DNA of 64,000 bases, from the NCBI RefSeq assembly GCF_003346815.1, contig NZ_CP031217.1, positions 434,001 through 498,000 on the forward strand, in the 5' to 3' direction. A model generated the notes under the pieces. It saw only the letters and a list, made by a program, of their open reading frames with translations, was not told the origin of the DNA and did not search any database. This stretch comes from Halarcobacter bivalviorum. Lineage in GTDB: Bacteria; Campylobacterota; Campylobacteria; Campylobacterales; Arcobacteraceae. A program made the position numbers and the translations under genes. Shown here piece after piece: positions 8,262 to 16,366 of this stretch (the first letter of the stretch is position 1; each line of letters starts with the position of its first letter).

Positions 8262-9050
8262 TTATCTTTTTAATCTATTAACTGTATCAAGCATACTATC
8301 TGTTGTAGTAATTGCTTTTGAGTTAGCTTCATAAGCTCTTTGTGCAGTAATTAAATCTACCATTTCATTTACTAACTTAACATTTGAAAGTTCAATCATC
8401 CCTTGTCTTAAAGCTCCAAGTTGATCTTCAGTTGGATTTCCATCAATTGGGTCACCAGATGCCTCACTTGCTCTATATAAAGACTCTCCTATTGGAGTAA
8501 GTCCTGCTGGGTTAATAAAGTCAGTAATTGTGATTTGTCCTATCTCTACTTCTTCTTCAGTTGCAGGATCTTTACCTGTAACAATACCATCAGTACCTAT
8601 AGAGATATCCACTAAGTTATCAGGAATAGTAATTTGAGGTTCAAGTAGGTATCCATTTCCATTTACTATATTACCTTCATCACTTACTTTGAATTGCCCA
8701 TTTCTAGTATAAGCAATTTCTCCATTTGGAAGAGTGATTTGAAAGAAACCTTTCCCTTCAATTGCTATATCAAGTGGATTTGAAGTATTTTTTAAATCCC
8801 CTTGTAAAAAGTCTTTTTGAATACCAGAAATTCTAACACCAAGTCCTACATCCATTCCCGTAGGATTAATTGTATTTTGAGAAGTTCTTCCAGCTGTATA
8901 ATTAAGACTTTCGTACATTAAGTCCTGAAATTCTGCTCTATCTTTTTTAAAACCAGCAGTGTTTACATTTGAGATATTATTAGATGTTACATCAATTTGA
9001 TGCTGCATAGAATTCATTCCAGTGGCTGCAGTATATAAACCTCTTATCAT
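8262..9050 (-). CDS. flgG: flagellar distal rod protein FlgG
   Basis: FlgG builds the distal rod that crosses the peptidoglycan and outer membrane. The 262-residue length is standard. The N-terminus (MIRGLYTAATGMNSMQHQID, then VTSNNISNVNTAGFK) and the C-terminal helix (NEMVDLITAQRAYEANSKA) are the two ends of the family's coiled-coil D0 domain. It is transcribed opposite to cheY from a shared 162-bp intergenic region with its own -10 box, and an AAGGA site lies 5 bp before the ATG. It is the only rod gene in the window on the minus strand. Confidence 0.97.
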   Translation of the reverse strand: MIRGLYTAATGMNSMQHQIDVTSNNISNVNTAGFKKDRAEFQDLMYESLNYTAGRTSQNTINPTGMDVGLGVRISGIQKDFLQGDLKNTSNPLDIAIEGKGFFQITLPNGEIAYTRNGQFKVSDEGNIVNGNGYLLEPQITIPDNLVDISIGTDGIVTGKDPATEEEVEIGQITITDFINPAGLTPIGESLYRASEASGDPIDGNPTEDQLGALRQGMIELSNVKLVNEMVDLITAQRAYEANSKAITTTDSMLDTVNRLKR

Positions 9051-9082
9051 GGTATTCCTTTAAATTAAAGTAATGTTAAAAG

Positions 9083-9088
9083 ATTATA
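9083..9088 (-). promoter_or_regulatory. -10 box of flgG promoter
   Basis: On the minus strand this reads TATAAT, 32 bp upstream of the flgG ATG, giving a leader of about 26 nt with AAGGA inside it. No sigma54 (GG-N10-GC type) element was seen here. Confidence 0.55.
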
Positions 9089-9166
9089 TTTAAAGTACTT
9101 TTAAACTTTGATAAATTCTATTAAGCAATTTTTTATTTATTAAGTATAAATTTAAATCAAATTTTA

Positions 9167-9172
9167 TATAAT
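9167..9172 (+). promoter_or_regulatory. -10 box of cheY promoter
   Basis: Perfect TATAAT, 40 bp before the cheY ATG, with a predicted start near 9179. It forms a divergent pair with the flgG promoter. Confidence 0.55.
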
Positions 9173-9212
9173 GTATAGATTTGAATATAGTTTTTTTGAT
9201 AAGGGTTAAATT

Positions 9213-9581
9213 ATGAAAATTTTGATAGTAGATGATAGTTCTACAATGAGAAGAATCATTGGGAATGTTGTTATGCAGTTAGGTTTTGCAAAAGATGATT
9301 TTGATGAGGCTGAAGACGGGGTTAAAGCATGGAAATTATTAAGTGAAAGTCAATATGATATTATTTTAACTGACTGGAATATGCCTAATATGAATGGTCT
9401 AGACTTAGTTAAAAAAGTTAGATCAGAAGGTAACCATCAAAAAGTTCCAATTATTATGATTACTACAGAAGGTGGTAAAAGTGAAGTTATTACAGCATTA
9501 AAAGCTGGTGTAAATAACTATATTGTTAAGCCATTCAACGCACAAGTTTTAAAAGAGAAACTTGATGGAGTTTTAAAATAA
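9213..9581 (+). CDS. cheY: chemotaxis response regulator CheY
   Basis: A 122-residue single receiver domain. The acidic pocket is Asp7/Asp8 (LIVDDSS), the phosphorylated Asp54 lies in TDWNMP, the Thr84/Thr85 switch is in MITTEGG and the conserved lysine is Lys106 in VKPF. Phosphorylated CheY binds the flagellar switch to change rotation. It sits 36 bp upstream of a CheZ-like gene, a natural partner that removes the phosphate, and opens the plus-strand flagellar cluster. Confidence 0.96.
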   Translation: MKILIVDDSSTMRRIIGNVVMQLGFAKDDFDEAEDGVKAWKLLSESQYDIILTDWNMPNMNGLDLVKKVRSEGNHQKVPIIMITTEGGKSEVITALKAGVNNYIVKPFNAQVLKEKLDGVLK

Positions 9582-9617
9582 TAAATAATAGTATATAGTA
9601 CCAATAAAGGTTTTAAA

Positions 9618-10697
9618 ATGAGTATGAGTCAAGAAGAAATTGAAGCTTTAATGAATGGTTTAGACTTTGAGGATGATAGTCCAAAACAAGAGACTAAATC
9701 TGCAGAGGAAACTATTCAAGGGACACAAGAAGAGCCTCAAGAAGCGACTACAGAAAGTTCAACAATGTCTGAAGATGATATTAACGAGCTTATTGCCCAG
9801 ACAGAAGAAATAGTAAATAATAAAGAAGAAAATATTGAAGAAGAGTCTGTTGATGATATTTTAAATAATATTGAAGAAACAGTACCTTCTATTGAAACTT
9901 CAGATAATATTGATGATATTTTAAATGAAGTTGAAAATATTGAAGAAATAAAAGAAGAGATATCTGAAGATATTATTCCTCCTTCTGAAGAAGTTTCAGA
10001 AGCTATAGCAGAAGAAGAGAACAGTGAAGAAAACTTTGATGATATTTTAGCTTCAATAGATGGAATTCAAGATGCTGGTAGTTCAGTTGAAGAGCCTAAA
10101 ATTGAAGAAGAAAAGAAACCTGATGTAGATGAAGAAGATATTGATTTTAAAATCAATAGTGGAGTATTTCCTTTGCCAGTAGAACAAGACACTAAAGTAG
10201 TAAATCAATTAAGTCAAGTTGCAAATGACTCTGAAGAAAAAGCAACAAAAATCTTTGATGTATTAAGTAATATTCTTGATTATAATAATGAAATACAAAA
10301 TGATGTTCAAGAATTAGCTTCATTTAACGAAAAACAAACAGCAATGTTATCTTCTTTAAATCAAAAATTTCCTAAAATAGGAGCATTTAAAGAGAATTTA
10401 GAACAAGCTGAAAAAATGGGAGATTTTATTTCTGATATTAATGAAAAGTTAAATAATGGAAATATGGAAATCTTTCAAGCAATGGAATTAATGCAGTACC
10501 ATGATATTAATAGGCAAAAAATTGAAAGAGTAATGTCTGTAATTAGAAAACTTACTGTATATCTTAATAACCTTTTTGAAGATGAAAATGGATATCAAGA
10601 AATTGCAGTTGCAAAACATATCCATGGAGATTCATCAACTGGTGATTTAATGGCAGAAGACGATTTAGATGCATTAATTGCAGAATTTAATAATTAG
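9618..10697 (+). CDS. cheZ: CheZ-like CheY-P phosphatase with repeated acidic motifs
   Basis: The 359-residue protein has a folded helical C-terminal part (about 195-330) with the CheZ active-site pattern MQYHDINRQKIERV: Asp296 and Gln300 match the catalytic Asp/Gln pair of CheZ. The first 180 residues are acidic and probably disordered, and carry repeated short amphipathic segments: SQEEIEALMN (4-13), SEDDINELIA (51-60), SVDDILNNIE (77-86), NIDDILNEVE (97-106) and NFDDILASID (139-148). The extreme C-terminus, AEDDLDALIAEF (346-357), has the same shape. E. coli CheZ has one such CheY-binding helix at its C-terminus, and FliM has a related one at its N-terminus. It directly follows cheY. The phosphatase call is good; the function of the repeats is inference. 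Confidence 0.85.
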   Translation: MSMSQEEIEALMNGLDFEDDSPKQETKSAEETIQGTQEEPQEATTESSTMSEDDINELIAQTEEIVNNKEENIEEESVDDILNNIEETVPSIETSDNIDDILNEVENIEEIKEEISEDIIPPSEEVSEAIAEEENSEENFDDILASIDGIQDAGSSVEEPKIEEEKKPDVDEEDIDFKINSGVFPLPVEQDTKVVNQLSQVANDSEEKATKIFDVLSNILDYNNEIQNDVQELASFNEKQTAMLSSLNQKFPKIGAFKENLEQAEKMGDFISDINEKLNNGNMEIFQAMELMQYHDINRQKIERVMSVIRKLTVYLNNLFEDENGYQEIAVAKHIHGDSSTGDLMAEDDLDALIAEFNN

Positions 10698-10706
10698 GAG
10701 AATCCA

Positions 10707-11432
10707 ATGGCAAAGTACCCTTTAGCAGCATCAATGATTAATCAAATCAATAGAATTGATATGATTTCAAATAATTTAGCAAATGTAAATACTGTTGGGT
10801 TTAAGCAAGAAGGGACAACAGAGGGTTCATTTAATTATTATTTACAAAGAGCGCAACAAGATGGGTTTAATCCAACTAAATTAAATGAAGTTGTTAATAC
10901 TATTCCTAAAATGGATACAAAATATATACATGCTGAAATGGGTCCTATTGTAAGTACTGGAAACGCCTTAGATTTTTCACTAACACAATCAGATACTTTT
11001 TTTAAAGTAAGAGATGAAAAAAGTGGAGAAGTAGTATATACAAGAGATGGCTCTTTTAAAAATCTAAATGGTATGTTGGTTGATTCAAATGGTCAAGCTG
11101 TTTTATCAATTGATGATGAGCCTATTGCTATTGAAGCAGGTGAATATTTTCAAGGTGAAATTGGAGTAGTTAAAATAAATTATGATGATTTAGAAAAATA
11201 TAAAGATAATAATTTTAAAATAAAAGAAGCTGGTGTAAATATTGAACAATTAGAGAATAATGATGGTCAATTTATGCAAGGTTCTTTAGAAAAATCAAAT
11301 GTAAATAGTGTTTCTTCAATGGTTGCTTTAATTGATGCACATAGAAGATTAGAACAAGCTCAAAAAGCAATTCAATCAGAAAGTGAAATGAATGAAGTGC
11401 TAGTTCAAAAAATTGGGGATACAAGTAAATAA
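10707..11432 (+). CDS. flgF: flagellar rod protein, FlgF/FlgG family
   Basis: A 241-residue rod-family protein. The N-terminus (MINQINRIDMISNNLANVNT, then VGFKQEG) and C-terminus (SMVALIDAHRRLEQAQKAI) form the D0 coiled coil. It is shorter than FlgG and distinct from the flgG gene on the opposite strand, so the proximal rod protein FlgF is the most likely identity; the choice between FlgF and a second FlgG-like protein rests on length and context. An AGGAG site precedes the ATG. Its stop overlaps the flgB start by one base. Confidence 0.82.
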   Translation: MAKYPLAASMINQINRIDMISNNLANVNTVGFKQEGTTEGSFNYYLQRAQQDGFNPTKLNEVVNTIPKMDTKYIHAEMGPIVSTGNALDFSLTQSDTFFKVRDEKSGEVVYTRDGSFKNLNGMLVDSNGQAVLSIDDEPIAIEAGEYFQGEIGVVKINYDDLEKYKDNNFKIKEAGVNIEQLENNDGQFMQGSLEKSNVNSVSSMVALIDAHRRLEQAQKAIQSESEMNEVLVQKIGDTSK

Positions 11433-11842
11433 TGGAAGCAAGTAGTGTAACAGGATTACTTTTTAAGCACTTAAGTTTTAGAAGTGATAGACAAAATGTA
11501 ATTTCAAGTAATATTGCTAATGTTAATACTCCTGCATATAAAACAAAAGACTTAGTATTTGAAGATGAATTAAGTAGAGCTAATAAACAAAAAGACCTCG
11601 ATTTATTTGTAACAAATACAAAACACATAAATCCTTCATTAAATCAGATTGACAAATTAAATGAACCTAGGTTAGTTGAAGTAAAAGGATTAAAAGAACA
11701 AAATGATGGTAATAATGTAAGCTTAGATAATCAAATGAGTGAAATGTCAAAAAATAAGATTATTTTTGATGCTATACAATCATCAATTAAAAAAGATTCA
11801 AGACTTTTTAGGTCAGTTATTGAGTCATCACAAAAAAACTAA
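11432..11842 (+). CDS. flgB: flagellar proximal rod protein FlgB
   Basis: FlgB forms part of the proximal rod next to FliE. The 136-residue length is normal. The conserved N-terminal stretch is LSFRSDRQNVISSNIANVNT followed by PAYK; the C-terminal helix contains MSEMSKNKIIFDAIQSSI. Start and previous stop share one base (TAATG). The partner flgC and fliE lie 18 kb downstream in the same cluster rather than next to it as in many bacteria. Confidence 0.93.
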   Translation: MEASSVTGLLFKHLSFRSDRQNVISSNIANVNTPAYKTKDLVFEDELSRANKQKDLDLFVTNTKHINPSLNQIDKLNEPRLVEVKGLKEQNDGNNVSLDNQMSEMSKNKIIFDAIQSSIKKDSRLFRSVIESSQKN

Positions 11843-11858
11843 TTAGGATTATTATTTT

Positions 11859-13604
11859 ATGGATCAACTTTTAAAGTTTATTAACAACTTAAATGCTGCA
11901 CAAAGAGCCGTAATAATTGGAGGTTTTTCAATTCTTTTTGTGCTGTTAGTTGGGTTATTAATTTACTCAAATATAAAAGCAGAAGATAAAAAACTAAATT
12001 ATACAATTGCAAGTAATTTAACAAAAAATCAAGTTATGATGGCTAGTAATGAACTTGAAGCTTCAGGGGTTCCTTTTTCTGTAATTGGAAGTGGAAACTC
12101 ACTAACACTTAAAACATCTAAAGAATTTATAAATATTGCAAAAATAAAACTTGTTACAAGTGAAGCAGCTACAAGCAAACATGTGGGTTGGGAAATATTT
12201 GAAAAATCATCTTTAGGAACTACAAATTTTGAAAATAATGTTAAGTTTTTAAGAGCAACAGAGGGAGAATTATCAAGGTCTTTAGAGTCACTTTCTGGAG
12301 TTTTAAGTGCAAGTGTAAAAATTGCAATTCCTAAAAATACTATTTTTACAGAAAGAAAAACAGATCCAACAGCTTCAGCAGTACTTTCATTAAAACCTGG
12401 AGTTTTTTTAACTCAAAAACAAATTGATGGTATTAAAAACTTTATAGCTTCAGCTATTCCTGATTTAAAAACTGAAAATATTAAACTTATTGACCAAGAT
12501 GGTGCTTTATTACAATTATCAAATGATGATATTGAAAATGAAAAATCATTAACACAAAATAAATATAAACAAAAACTTGAAAAAGATTATGAAAAGAAGA
12601 TAGTTGAGTTATTAGAACCAGTTGTTGGAATTGGAAGAGTTGTAGCAAGAGTTACAATGGAACTTGATTTCAAAAAAAGACATGTTCAAGAAGAGATATA
12701 TGAACCTGAAGGAACAATAAGAAGTCAGCAAACAACTGAAAATAGTTCAAGCTCAATGGGTGGAAATGCAGGTACTGGTGGTACTGCAGGTGTTGAAAAT
12801 AATATTCAAGAACCTGATGAAGCAAATGGAAACAATGGAATTAATTCAAATAGTGAAAGTACAAAAAGTATAACAAACTATGAAATTTCTAAAAAAATTA
12901 TTGATGAAAAAAGTAATAACTATTCATCTGTAAAAAAAGTAAGTGCTGCTGTAACTTTTGATTCATCAGTTTTTGAAAATAGTGAAAATAAGGAAGAATT
13001 TGTCTCTTCTATTGAATCTATTGTACAAGAAACAATTGGCTTTAATGCAAAAAGAGGAGATAAAATTGCAGTAAAAGCCTTTAAATTTGTTACAATGAAA
13101 GATGCAAAAGTACAATTAGATGAAAATGGAAATCCTATATCTGTAAGTGGGAATGCAGAAGATTCATCTATTGATAATTTATCTATGGTAAGATCAATTT
13201 TAAAAGAGTTTAGTGAATATTTCCAATATTTAATTGCTGCAATTCTTTTATTTATTTTCTATAAGAAATTTATAGTTAACCATGAAGTTGTTATCTTAGG
13301 AGATGATGGGAAAAGAAAAGTAGATGCAGATGGAAATCCTATAGATGATGCTTTTATGAATGAATTCTTAGGGGACTATGAGCAAGAGTTTGATTCTAAT
13401 ACTGCAAAAGGCAGATTAAAATCAAAAGTTAAAAGTCAAATTATGAATAATATCGAAGGCTTAGATGAAGAGAGTGCTGCAAAATATGAAGTACTTATTG
13501 AAGCCTTAGATAAAGAGATAAATAATAATCCAGAAGAGATTGCAAGAATGATTGAACTACTTTTATCAGAAGGTAGTGCAAAATTTAAACCAGAAAGAAA
13601 ATAG
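11859..13604 (+). CDS. fliF: flagellar MS-ring protein FliF
   Basis: FliF forms the inner-membrane MS ring on which the motor is built. The 581-residue protein has two membrane segments (about 18-37 and about 449-466) flanking a periplasmic part with ring-building motifs (conserved VSAAVTFD near 365). The C-terminal cytoplasmic tail (about 470-581) is the FliG-binding region. Gly/Ser/Asn-rich low-complexity sequence (about 290-335) marks the variable middle loop. It lies just upstream of fliG, its direct partner, with a 3-bp gap. Confidence 0.96.
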   Translation: MDQLLKFINNLNAAQRAVIIGGFSILFVLLVGLLIYSNIKAEDKKLNYTIASNLTKNQVMMASNELEASGVPFSVIGSGNSLTLKTSKEFINIAKIKLVTSEAATSKHVGWEIFEKSSLGTTNFENNVKFLRATEGELSRSLESLSGVLSASVKIAIPKNTIFTERKTDPTASAVLSLKPGVFLTQKQIDGIKNFIASAIPDLKTENIKLIDQDGALLQLSNDDIENEKSLTQNKYKQKLEKDYEKKIVELLEPVVGIGRVVARVTMELDFKKRHVQEEIYEPEGTIRSQQTTENSSSSMGGNAGTGGTAGVENNIQEPDEANGNNGINSNSESTKSITNYEISKKIIDEKSNNYSSVKKVSAAVTFDSSVFENSENKEEFVSSIESIVQETIGFNAKRGDKIAVKAFKFVTMKDAKVQLDENGNPISVSGNAEDSSIDNLSMVRSILKEFSEYFQYLIAAILLFIFYKKFIVNHEVVILGDDGKRKVDADGNPIDDAFMNEFLGDYEQEFDSNTAKGRLKSKVKSQIMNNIEGLDEESAAKYEVLIEALDKEINNNPEEIARMIELLLSEGSAKFKPERK

Positions 13605-13607
13605 AAA

Positions 13608-14615
13608 ATGGCTGACGATAATAAAGATATATTAAAAGGGATGTCTATGCTTAGTAAGGTTGCACATTTTTGTGTCCTTATTGGCGAAGATGCAACTGTA
13701 AAAATTTTTCAACATTTACCTAAAAATATTGTTGAAGATATTTCTACTGAAATCACAATGATATCTTCAATTGATAAAGAGATTTCCTTAGCTATTTTAG
13801 AAGAGTTTCACCTTTTTACTAGGTCTAAAAACTTTATTAGTTCTGGTGGATATGATTATGCAAAAGATATTTTATATAAATCTTTAGGTAAAGGAGAAGC
13901 AGATGAAGTTTTAGCAAAACTTTCACGGATGAAACTTGCTGCTCAATCATTTGCTTATTTAGATGCAATTAATCCAAAACAATTATCAGACTTTATTAAA
14001 GATGAATCTCCTCAAACTATTGCAGTAATTCTATCTCATATGGAAGCTTCAAAAGCTGCTGATGTATTAATGCAACTTGAAGAAGATATAAAAGTTAAAG
14101 TAACAATGCAAATGGCTACAATTAAAGATGTATCTCCAGATGTAGTTCGCACTATTTCTGTAGTATTAGAGAAAAAACTAGAATCTTTATTATCATCTAT
14201 TGTTGATGTTGGTGGTGTAAAAGTTGTTGCTGATATGTTAAATAGAGTAGGTCCAAAATCACAAGATATTCTTAAAAATATTAATGGTGTTGATACTTCA
14301 TTAGCTACAAAAATTAAAGAGAATATGTTTGTATTCGAGGATCTATTAAAACTAGATTCAGAATATGTTATGAAAATTTTACAAAATGTTGATACCGCAG
14401 ATGTTGCAGTTGCAATGAAAAATGCTACAGAAGATGATATGACAAAAATTACTTCAGCTATGTCGCAAAGAGCAAGTGATAGATTTAAAGAAGAGTTTGA
14501 AATGCTTACTAAAGTTAAAATTAAAGACATTGAAGCTGCACAAAGAAAAATGCTTGATGTTGCACAGAAGATGATTGAAGAAGGTGCAATTGATAGAGAT
14601 ATGGATGATAACTAA
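13608..14615 (+). CDS. fliG: flagellar motor switch protein FliG
   Basis: FliG is the rotor protein that contacts MotA and transmits torque. Length 335 is standard. The middle domain carries DESPQTIAVILSHME (the EHPQTIA-type motif of FliG), and the C-terminal charged helix region includes EDLLKLDSEYVMKILQNVD and SQRASDRFKEEFEML. Stop and fliH start overlap (TAATG). An antisense open frame of 164 codons inside it is a codon shadow. Confidence 0.97.
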   Translation: MADDNKDILKGMSMLSKVAHFCVLIGEDATVKIFQHLPKNIVEDISTEITMISSIDKEISLAILEEFHLFTRSKNFISSGGYDYAKDILYKSLGKGEADEVLAKLSRMKLAAQSFAYLDAINPKQLSDFIKDESPQTIAVILSHMEASKAADVLMQLEEDIKVKVTMQMATIKDVSPDVVRTISVVLEKKLESLLSSIVDVGGVKVVADMLNRVGPKSQDILKNINGVDTSLATKIKENMFVFEDLLKLDSEYVMKILQNVDTADVAVAMKNATEDDMTKITSAMSQRASDRFKEEFEMLTKVKIKDIEAAQRKMLDVAQKMIEEGAIDRDMDDN

Positions 14616-15280
14616 TGAATAAAAGTAATAATGTATACTCAAGTGCAAAAGTTGTAAAAAATAGTGAAGTACAAGAGTATCAGTTAGGAACATTTGTACA
14701 AGATGAAGCAGGCCAAACACAACAAGTGAATCTTCCTCCAGCGGTTTTAAATACTAGCAATATCAATGGTGATATGGAAGCTGTACTAACAGGGATTAAG
14801 AACTTAAATAATCAATTAAATGAAATGAACTCTAAAATAGTAAATCTTGAAAATAATGGGGCAACTGCAAAAGATATAGATGCCCAAGTTGTTCAAGCAA
14901 TTAAAGATTTAAAACATTATGCTAACTTCTTTGAGCAAGCTACTTTTCAAATGGAGACTAAGTTACTTAAAACTTCTATCTCAATAGCTCAAAAAATCAT
15001 TGCAATCGAAATTGGAGAGAACTCTTCTGCAATAGCAAAACAGACAATAACACACCTTTTAGATAAAATTAAAAATGCTTCAAAAGTAAAAATACATTTA
15101 AACCCAAAAGATTTTGAACTTTTAAGAAATGAGTTAAAATTAGAGAGCTTTATTCAATTAGTTGAAGATCCTAATGTTACAGCTGGTGGAGTAGTAATTG
15201 CTAGTGATTTAGGAAATTTCGATGGTAATATTGAAGCAAAAGTAAGTACAATGCTTGAATCTTTAGACAACATTCTATAA
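14615..15280 (+). CDS. fliH: flagellar export stator protein FliH
   Basis: FliH holds the FliI ATPase and links it to the switch complex. The 221-residue protein has a variable N-terminus, a helical middle (KNLNNQLNEMNSKIVNLEN) and a C-terminal domain resembling the ATP-synthase delta-like half of FliH (TKLLKTSISIAQKIIAIEIG; IHLNPKDFELL; DPNVTAGGVVI). Its position after fliG in a fliF-fliG-fliH string supports the call. fliI is 21 kb further on. Confidence 0.9.
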   Translation: MNKSNNVYSSAKVVKNSEVQEYQLGTFVQDEAGQTQQVNLPPAVLNTSNINGDMEAVLTGIKNLNNQLNEMNSKIVNLENNGATAKDIDAQVVQAIKDLKHYANFFEQATFQMETKLLKTSISIAQKIIAIEIGENSSAIAKQTITHLLDKIKNASKVKIHLNPKDFELLRNELKLESFIQLVEDPNVTAGGVVIASDLGNFDGNIEAKVSTMLESLDNIL

Positions 15281-15351
15281 AAAATTAATTCTTTAAAATT
15301 AACTATTCAAATATTTCATTATATATAATCTTTTTTACTATATTTTTGTGA

Positions 15352-15357
15352 TATAAT
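15352..15357 (+). promoter_or_regulatory. extended -10 box of fliN promoter
   Basis: TGATATAAT at 15349-15357 is a perfect extended -10 (TGn + TATAAT), preceded by a T-rich stretch typical of Campylobacterota promoters. The predicted start is near 15364, 22 nt before the fliN ATG. A second TATAAT lies at 15324-15329. Confidence 0.65.
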
Positions 15358-15385
15358 CTAGTAACTTAATAAATAAAGTGTATTC

Positions 15386-15673
15386 ATGGAAATTACTGAA
15401 AGAGATTATGATTTATTAGTAGATACCGAAATTACTGTAGATGTAATGTTAGGAAGTGCAAACATTACAATAAAAGAGTTTTTAGAACTTACAGAAGGAG
15501 ATATCTTATCATTAGATAAGCTTGCTGGTTCTGGAGGTGATATCTTTGTTAATAAGAGAATTATTGGTACAGGTGATATAATTGTAATTGATGAAAAACT
15601 TGCTGTTAGAGTACAAGAAGCAATGGATTCTGACAATGTAGTTAGATATTTCTTCGATGAAAAAATGAATTAG
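15386..15673 (+). CDS. fliN: flagellar motor switch protein FliN
   Basis: A 95-residue FliN C-ring protein: a compact SpoA domain with ITVDVMLGSANITIKEFLEL, LDKLAGSGGDIFVN and GTGDIIVIDEKLAVRV. FliN binds FliH and shapes the base of the C ring. It has its own promoter in the 105-bp gap after fliH and is followed 9 bp later by flgD. A second SpoA protein, FliY, is encoded 8 kb downstream; fliM is not in the window. Confidence 0.93.
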   Translation: MEITERDYDLLVDTEITVDVMLGSANITIKEFLELTEGDILSLDKLAGSGGDIFVNKRIIGTGDIIVIDEKLAVRVQEAMDSDNVVRYFFDEKMN

Positions 15674-15682
15674 GAGATAATT

Positions 15683-16357
15683 ATGGCAGTAGAAAATAAT
15701 GTATCTGTAAATACTTCAACAGGTGTTGATGGGAACGCCTATACTTCTTCAATTAGTAACGACCAGTTAACTAATAATGACTTTTTAAGATTAATGATTG
15801 AAGAACTTAAAATGCAAGATCCAACAAAACCTATGGATTCTCAACAAATGTTATCAACTCAAATGCAAATGTCAAGTATTAATACTAACTTACAGACAAT
15901 CGAAACAATGAAATATCTTGCTGATTCATTTGCTCAATCAGGACTTTCAAATGCAGCAAATGTAATTGGACGAAATATTGAAGATGGCAATGTTGGAGAA
16001 AATGGTGTAAATAAAGCATATACTGTAAGATCTGTAGAGAGTATAGATGGTGTTGTTTATTTAAAAGCTCAACAAATACTTTATATTGAAGATCAAGTAA
16101 AAGATAAAGATGGTGAGTATATTTATTATAATGTACAGGGTGAAATTTTAGATAAAGAAGGTAATAAAACTGGAAATAAAGTTGCACTTGAAGGACCAGG
16201 AAGAATTATCTTAGGTGAAGATGGAAATCCTGTTATTTTAGATAAAAATAATGAAATAATAGAAGATTCTGGATATACAGCTGATGGTACAGTAATGCCT
16301 GTTTATTCAGACCAATTAACAAGTATACCTTTTTCAAGTGTTACAAAAATATTCTAA
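15683..16357 (+). CDS. flgD: flagellar hook cap protein FlgD
   Basis: FlgD caps the growing hook and places FlgE subunits. The conserved N-terminal region is visible: NDFLRLMIEELKMQDPTKPM followed by SQQMLSTQMQMSSI. The 224-residue length is normal; the C-terminal part is variable. An AGGAG site precedes the ATG. It stands immediately before a hook-type gene, the usual flgD-flgE order. Confidence 0.95.
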   Translation: MAVENNVSVNTSTGVDGNAYTSSISNDQLTNNDFLRLMIEELKMQDPTKPMDSQQMLSTQMQMSSINTNLQTIETMKYLADSFAQSGLSNAANVIGRNIEDGNVGENGVNKAYTVRSVESIDGVVYLKAQQILYIEDQVKDKDGEYIYYNVQGEILDKEGNKTGNKVALEGPGRIILGEDGNPVILDKNNEIIEDSGYTADGTVMPVYSDQLTSIPFSSVTKIF

Positions 16358-16366
16358 GGATAATTT

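Noticed and set aside
9051-9212. Sigma54 or sigma28 promoters in the flagellar gaps
   Set aside because: I looked for GG-N10-GC and for CGATWT-type boxes in the flgG/cheY, fliN, hook and flaG gaps and saw only TATAAT-type elements.
14036-14530. 164-codon open frame on the minus strand inside fliG
   Set aside because: It mirrors fliG codons; the product is Ser/Ile-rich with no domain, and fliG is certain on the other strand.
15885-16187. 100-codon minus-strand frame inside flgD
   Set aside because: Leu/His/Tyr-rich shadow of Gln/Asn/Lys codons, with no family pattern and no promoter.
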